Shown here one piece after another: positions 62,473 to 64,000 of a stretch of 64,000 nucleotides of DNA (the stretch's first letter is position 1; every line of letters begins with the position of its first letter). The position numbers were made by a program, and so were the translations under genes. The stretch spans positions 44,486 through 108,485 of the forward strand of contig NZ_NRQT01000014.1 in the NCBI RefSeq assembly GCF_004119455.1, written 5' to 3'. Under the pieces are notes generated by a model, which saw only the letters and a program-made list of their open reading frames with translations, had not been told where the DNA came from and made no database searches. The DNA comes from Chryseobacterium sp. CH25 (GTDB lineage Bacteria > Bacteroidota > Bacteroidia > Flavobacteriales > Weeksellaceae).

Positions 62473-64000
62473 ATGAAAAAGATTTATCTCAGTGCATGTA
62501 CTGTATGCACCATTCTTGGGCTGTCAGCTCAGGAAGTTCTCTGGCAAAAAGATATCAAATCCTCAACTCAGGATTTTCTAAGTCAGGTCACTACAACAAT
62601 AGATCAGCAGTATTTGATCACAGGAAGCTCAATACAGAGTGACAAACTCCAACAGGGAAGCAGACAGAATAACGGTTACGATTTCCACCTGGTTAAACTG
62701 AACCAACAGGGAGAAGAATCCTGGGAAAAATATTTCTCAGGCAATAACCATGATTATCTCTCTGCTACAGTATCTACTCAGGATGGAGGATTTCTCTTGG
62801 CGGGAACATCGTATTCCGGAAAAGGATTGGATAAGAAAGACGATTCCAAAGGCGGATCAGATATCTGGCTGATCAGAATTAATGAATTTGGAGATGAGCT
62901 ATGGCAGAAAACCTTAGGAACAAGTTCCGATGAAGAAGCAAGAGCAGTGATTCAGACTACCGATCTGGGCTTTTTTGTAGCCGGAAATGTACAGAACTCA
63001 TCCAAAGGTTATGGTTCCAAAGATGTATGGATCACCAGACTCGACAAAGATGGAAAAGAACTCTCACAACTTGTCTTAGGGGGAAAAGGGTTGGATGAAG
63101 TGGAGAAAATGATTCCAACAAAGGATGGTGGAGCCCTATTGGGAATTTACTCAAGGAGTTCCGAGGTTCGTGTTTCGGGATCAGGTGATACTCCCCGTGG
63201 AAGCACATCATCTTCCGAATCTCGTACCTCGCATCCCGTATCCCGCACCGCAAAATCCACAGAAAATTTCGGTGAAGGAGACTACTGGATCATCAAACTG
63301 GATAAAACCGGGAAAGTAGAATGGGAAAAGAACTTTGGGGGGAAAGGAGACGATCATATCAGAACCTTGGCTTTAACTTCAAACGGTTACATAATCGGTG
63401 GCGAATCCCGTTCCGAAAGATCCGGTAACAAAACGGTAGGGATTGAAGAAGGAACAGACCTATGGCTGATTTCTTTAAATGAAAGAGGAGATGAACAGTG
63501 GCAAAAGTCTTATAATTTCAAGAATCGTGATATTCTGATGGGAGCAAGCGTGATTCATTCTGCAGATGGCAAATCCTCAAAAGGAATTTTATTAGGTGGT
63601 TACACTCAGGCCGAAGGAAGAATAGAAAAAGATGATGAAACTTTCTGGATGCTGTATTTAGATGGCAACGGAAATGAACAGTGGCGAAAGCATGTAGTAG
63701 GAGAATCCCGACAAAAAGAAGAACGGCTTTCAGATGTAAAATTAAATAAAGACGGTTCTATTGTTCTAGCCGGAACGAGTGCTAAAGAATTAGGCAAGGA
63801 GAACTGGAAGATTGTAAAGCTGGGAGATAAGCAGGTGAATGATCTGATAGAAAAATATGACATCAAGATCTATCCAAACCCAGTTTCAGACTATGCTTAC
63901 GTAGAAATTGGCTATGATTTCAAAGAAGCTGATATTATGCTGTATGATATGAGCGGAAGACAGCTTCAGAACTTTAAAACGAAGAATAGAGTGACTAAAA
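62473..64000 (+). CDS. T9SS type A sorting domain protein, propeller-like (runs off window)
   Basis: Open from ATG at 62473 to the window end (509 codons). Signal peptide MKKIYLSACTVCTILGLSA. The body has at least five repeats of the form DGGFLLAGTSYSG followed by SDIWLIRINEFGDELWQKTLG, a beta-propeller pattern. Near the end IKIYPNPVSDYAYVEI and MLYDMSGRQLQ begin the type A sorting domain, cut by the window edge. An odd Ser/Arg/Thr-rich linker at about residues 229-262 is encoded by repeat-like DNA. Likely a T9SS-exported surface protein; such genes often precede RHS-type genes, which is not visible here. Confidence 0.88.
   Translation, partial: MKKIYLSACTVCTILGLSAQEVLWQKDIKSSTQDFLSQVTTTIDQQYLITGSSIQSDKLQQGSRQNNGYDFHLVKLNQQGEESWEKYFSGNNHDYLSATVSTQDGGFLLAGTSYSGKGLDKKDDSKGGSDIWLIRINEFGDELWQKTLGTSSDEEARAVIQTTDLGFFVAGNVQNSSKGYGSKDVWITRLDKDGKELSQLVLGGKGLDEVEKMIPTKDGGALLGIYSRSSEVRVSGSGDTPRGSTSSSESRTSHPVSRTAKSTENFGEGDYWIIKLDKTGKVEWEKNFGGKGDDHIRTLALTSNGYIIGGESRSERSGNKTVGIEEGTDLWLISLNERGDEQWQKSYNFKNRDILMGASVIHSADGKSSKGILLGGYTQAEGRIEKDDETFWMLYLDGNGNEQWRKHVVGESRQKEERLSDVKLNKDGSIVLAGTSAKELGKENWKIVKLGDKQVNDLIEKYDIKIYPNPVSDYAYVEIGYDFKEADIMLYDMSGRQLQNFKTKNRVTK
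63161..63248 (+). repeat. Intergenic-type repeat DNA translated in frame
   Basis: CCGAGGTTCGTGTTTCGGG at 63161-63179 and a run of imperfect ATCTCG/ATCCCG units at 63216-63248 (complement: GGGATACGGGATGCGAGG-type) look like short dispersed repeats rather than codon-driven sequence. They fall in a spacer between propeller repeats. Confidence 0.5.

Overview
The window is AT-rich chromosomal DNA from a Flavobacteriia member, most likely Chryseobacterium or a close Weeksellaceae relative. Evidence: TAnnTTTG promoter -7 boxes with TTG/TTTG -33 boxes, no Shine-Dalgarno pattern, a type IX secretion (T9SS) core operon gldKLMN plus porZ, T9SS sorting domains of types A and B, Mqo-type malate oxidation, an ANT(6)-type adenylyltransferase, S9 dipeptidyl peptidase IV, DUF4270 and META lipoproteins and GG-leader bacteriocin-like peptides. 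No prophage, insertion sequence or CRISPR array was seen.

Layout. 0-7 kb: truncated M23 peptidase, gpsA, a three-gene operon of paralogous secreted proteins sharing a VGINT head, mqo. 6.6-17 kb: a small unknown gene with an ANT(6) adenylyltransferase, a GMC oxidoreductase, DUF1684, GNAT genes, an operon of split 5'-nucleotidase (two genes), porZ and recO, then dapA. 17-31 kb: an AraC regulator overlapping an atypical receiver-only protein, recG, a thioredoxin-like protein, three POT peptide transporters interrupted by a deleted DUF1016 nuclease remnant, and DPP IV. 30.7-37 kb: a GG-leader peptide, small unknown genes, a glucan-phosphorylase-like protein lacking the PLP lysine, a PD-(D/E)XK-like protein and a type B T9SS substrate. 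37-43 kb: DinB-like, mtaB, glutamate-synthase-like, FKBP-like lipoprotein, S4 protein, aroK, a Lys-Leu-Lys tRNA cluster and panC. 44-54.4 kb: GT5 N-domain protein, DUF4270, glmS, gldK-gldL-gldM-gldN and a FAD oxidoreductase. 54.4-64 kb: small lipoproteins, an RND efflux operon (adaptor, permease, outer-membrane factor) and a truncated T9SS type A protein.

How genes fit together. gldKLMN makes the T9SS outer-membrane ring and inner-membrane motor. PorZ belongs to the cell-surface attachment complex that processes T9SS cargo. The two sorting-domain proteins are likely cargo. DPP IV and the POT carriers suggest a peptide-scavenging lifestyle, though they are not one operon. The RND trio is a complete tripartite pump.

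A caution on quality: eight genes are each broken or altered by a missing base, nearly all in A/T homopolymers, and adding one base restores full-length family members each time. This pattern fits uncorrected homopolymer deletions in the assembly better than real gene decay. The DUF1016 remnant is different: it has lost its catalytic core and looks like a true pseudogene.
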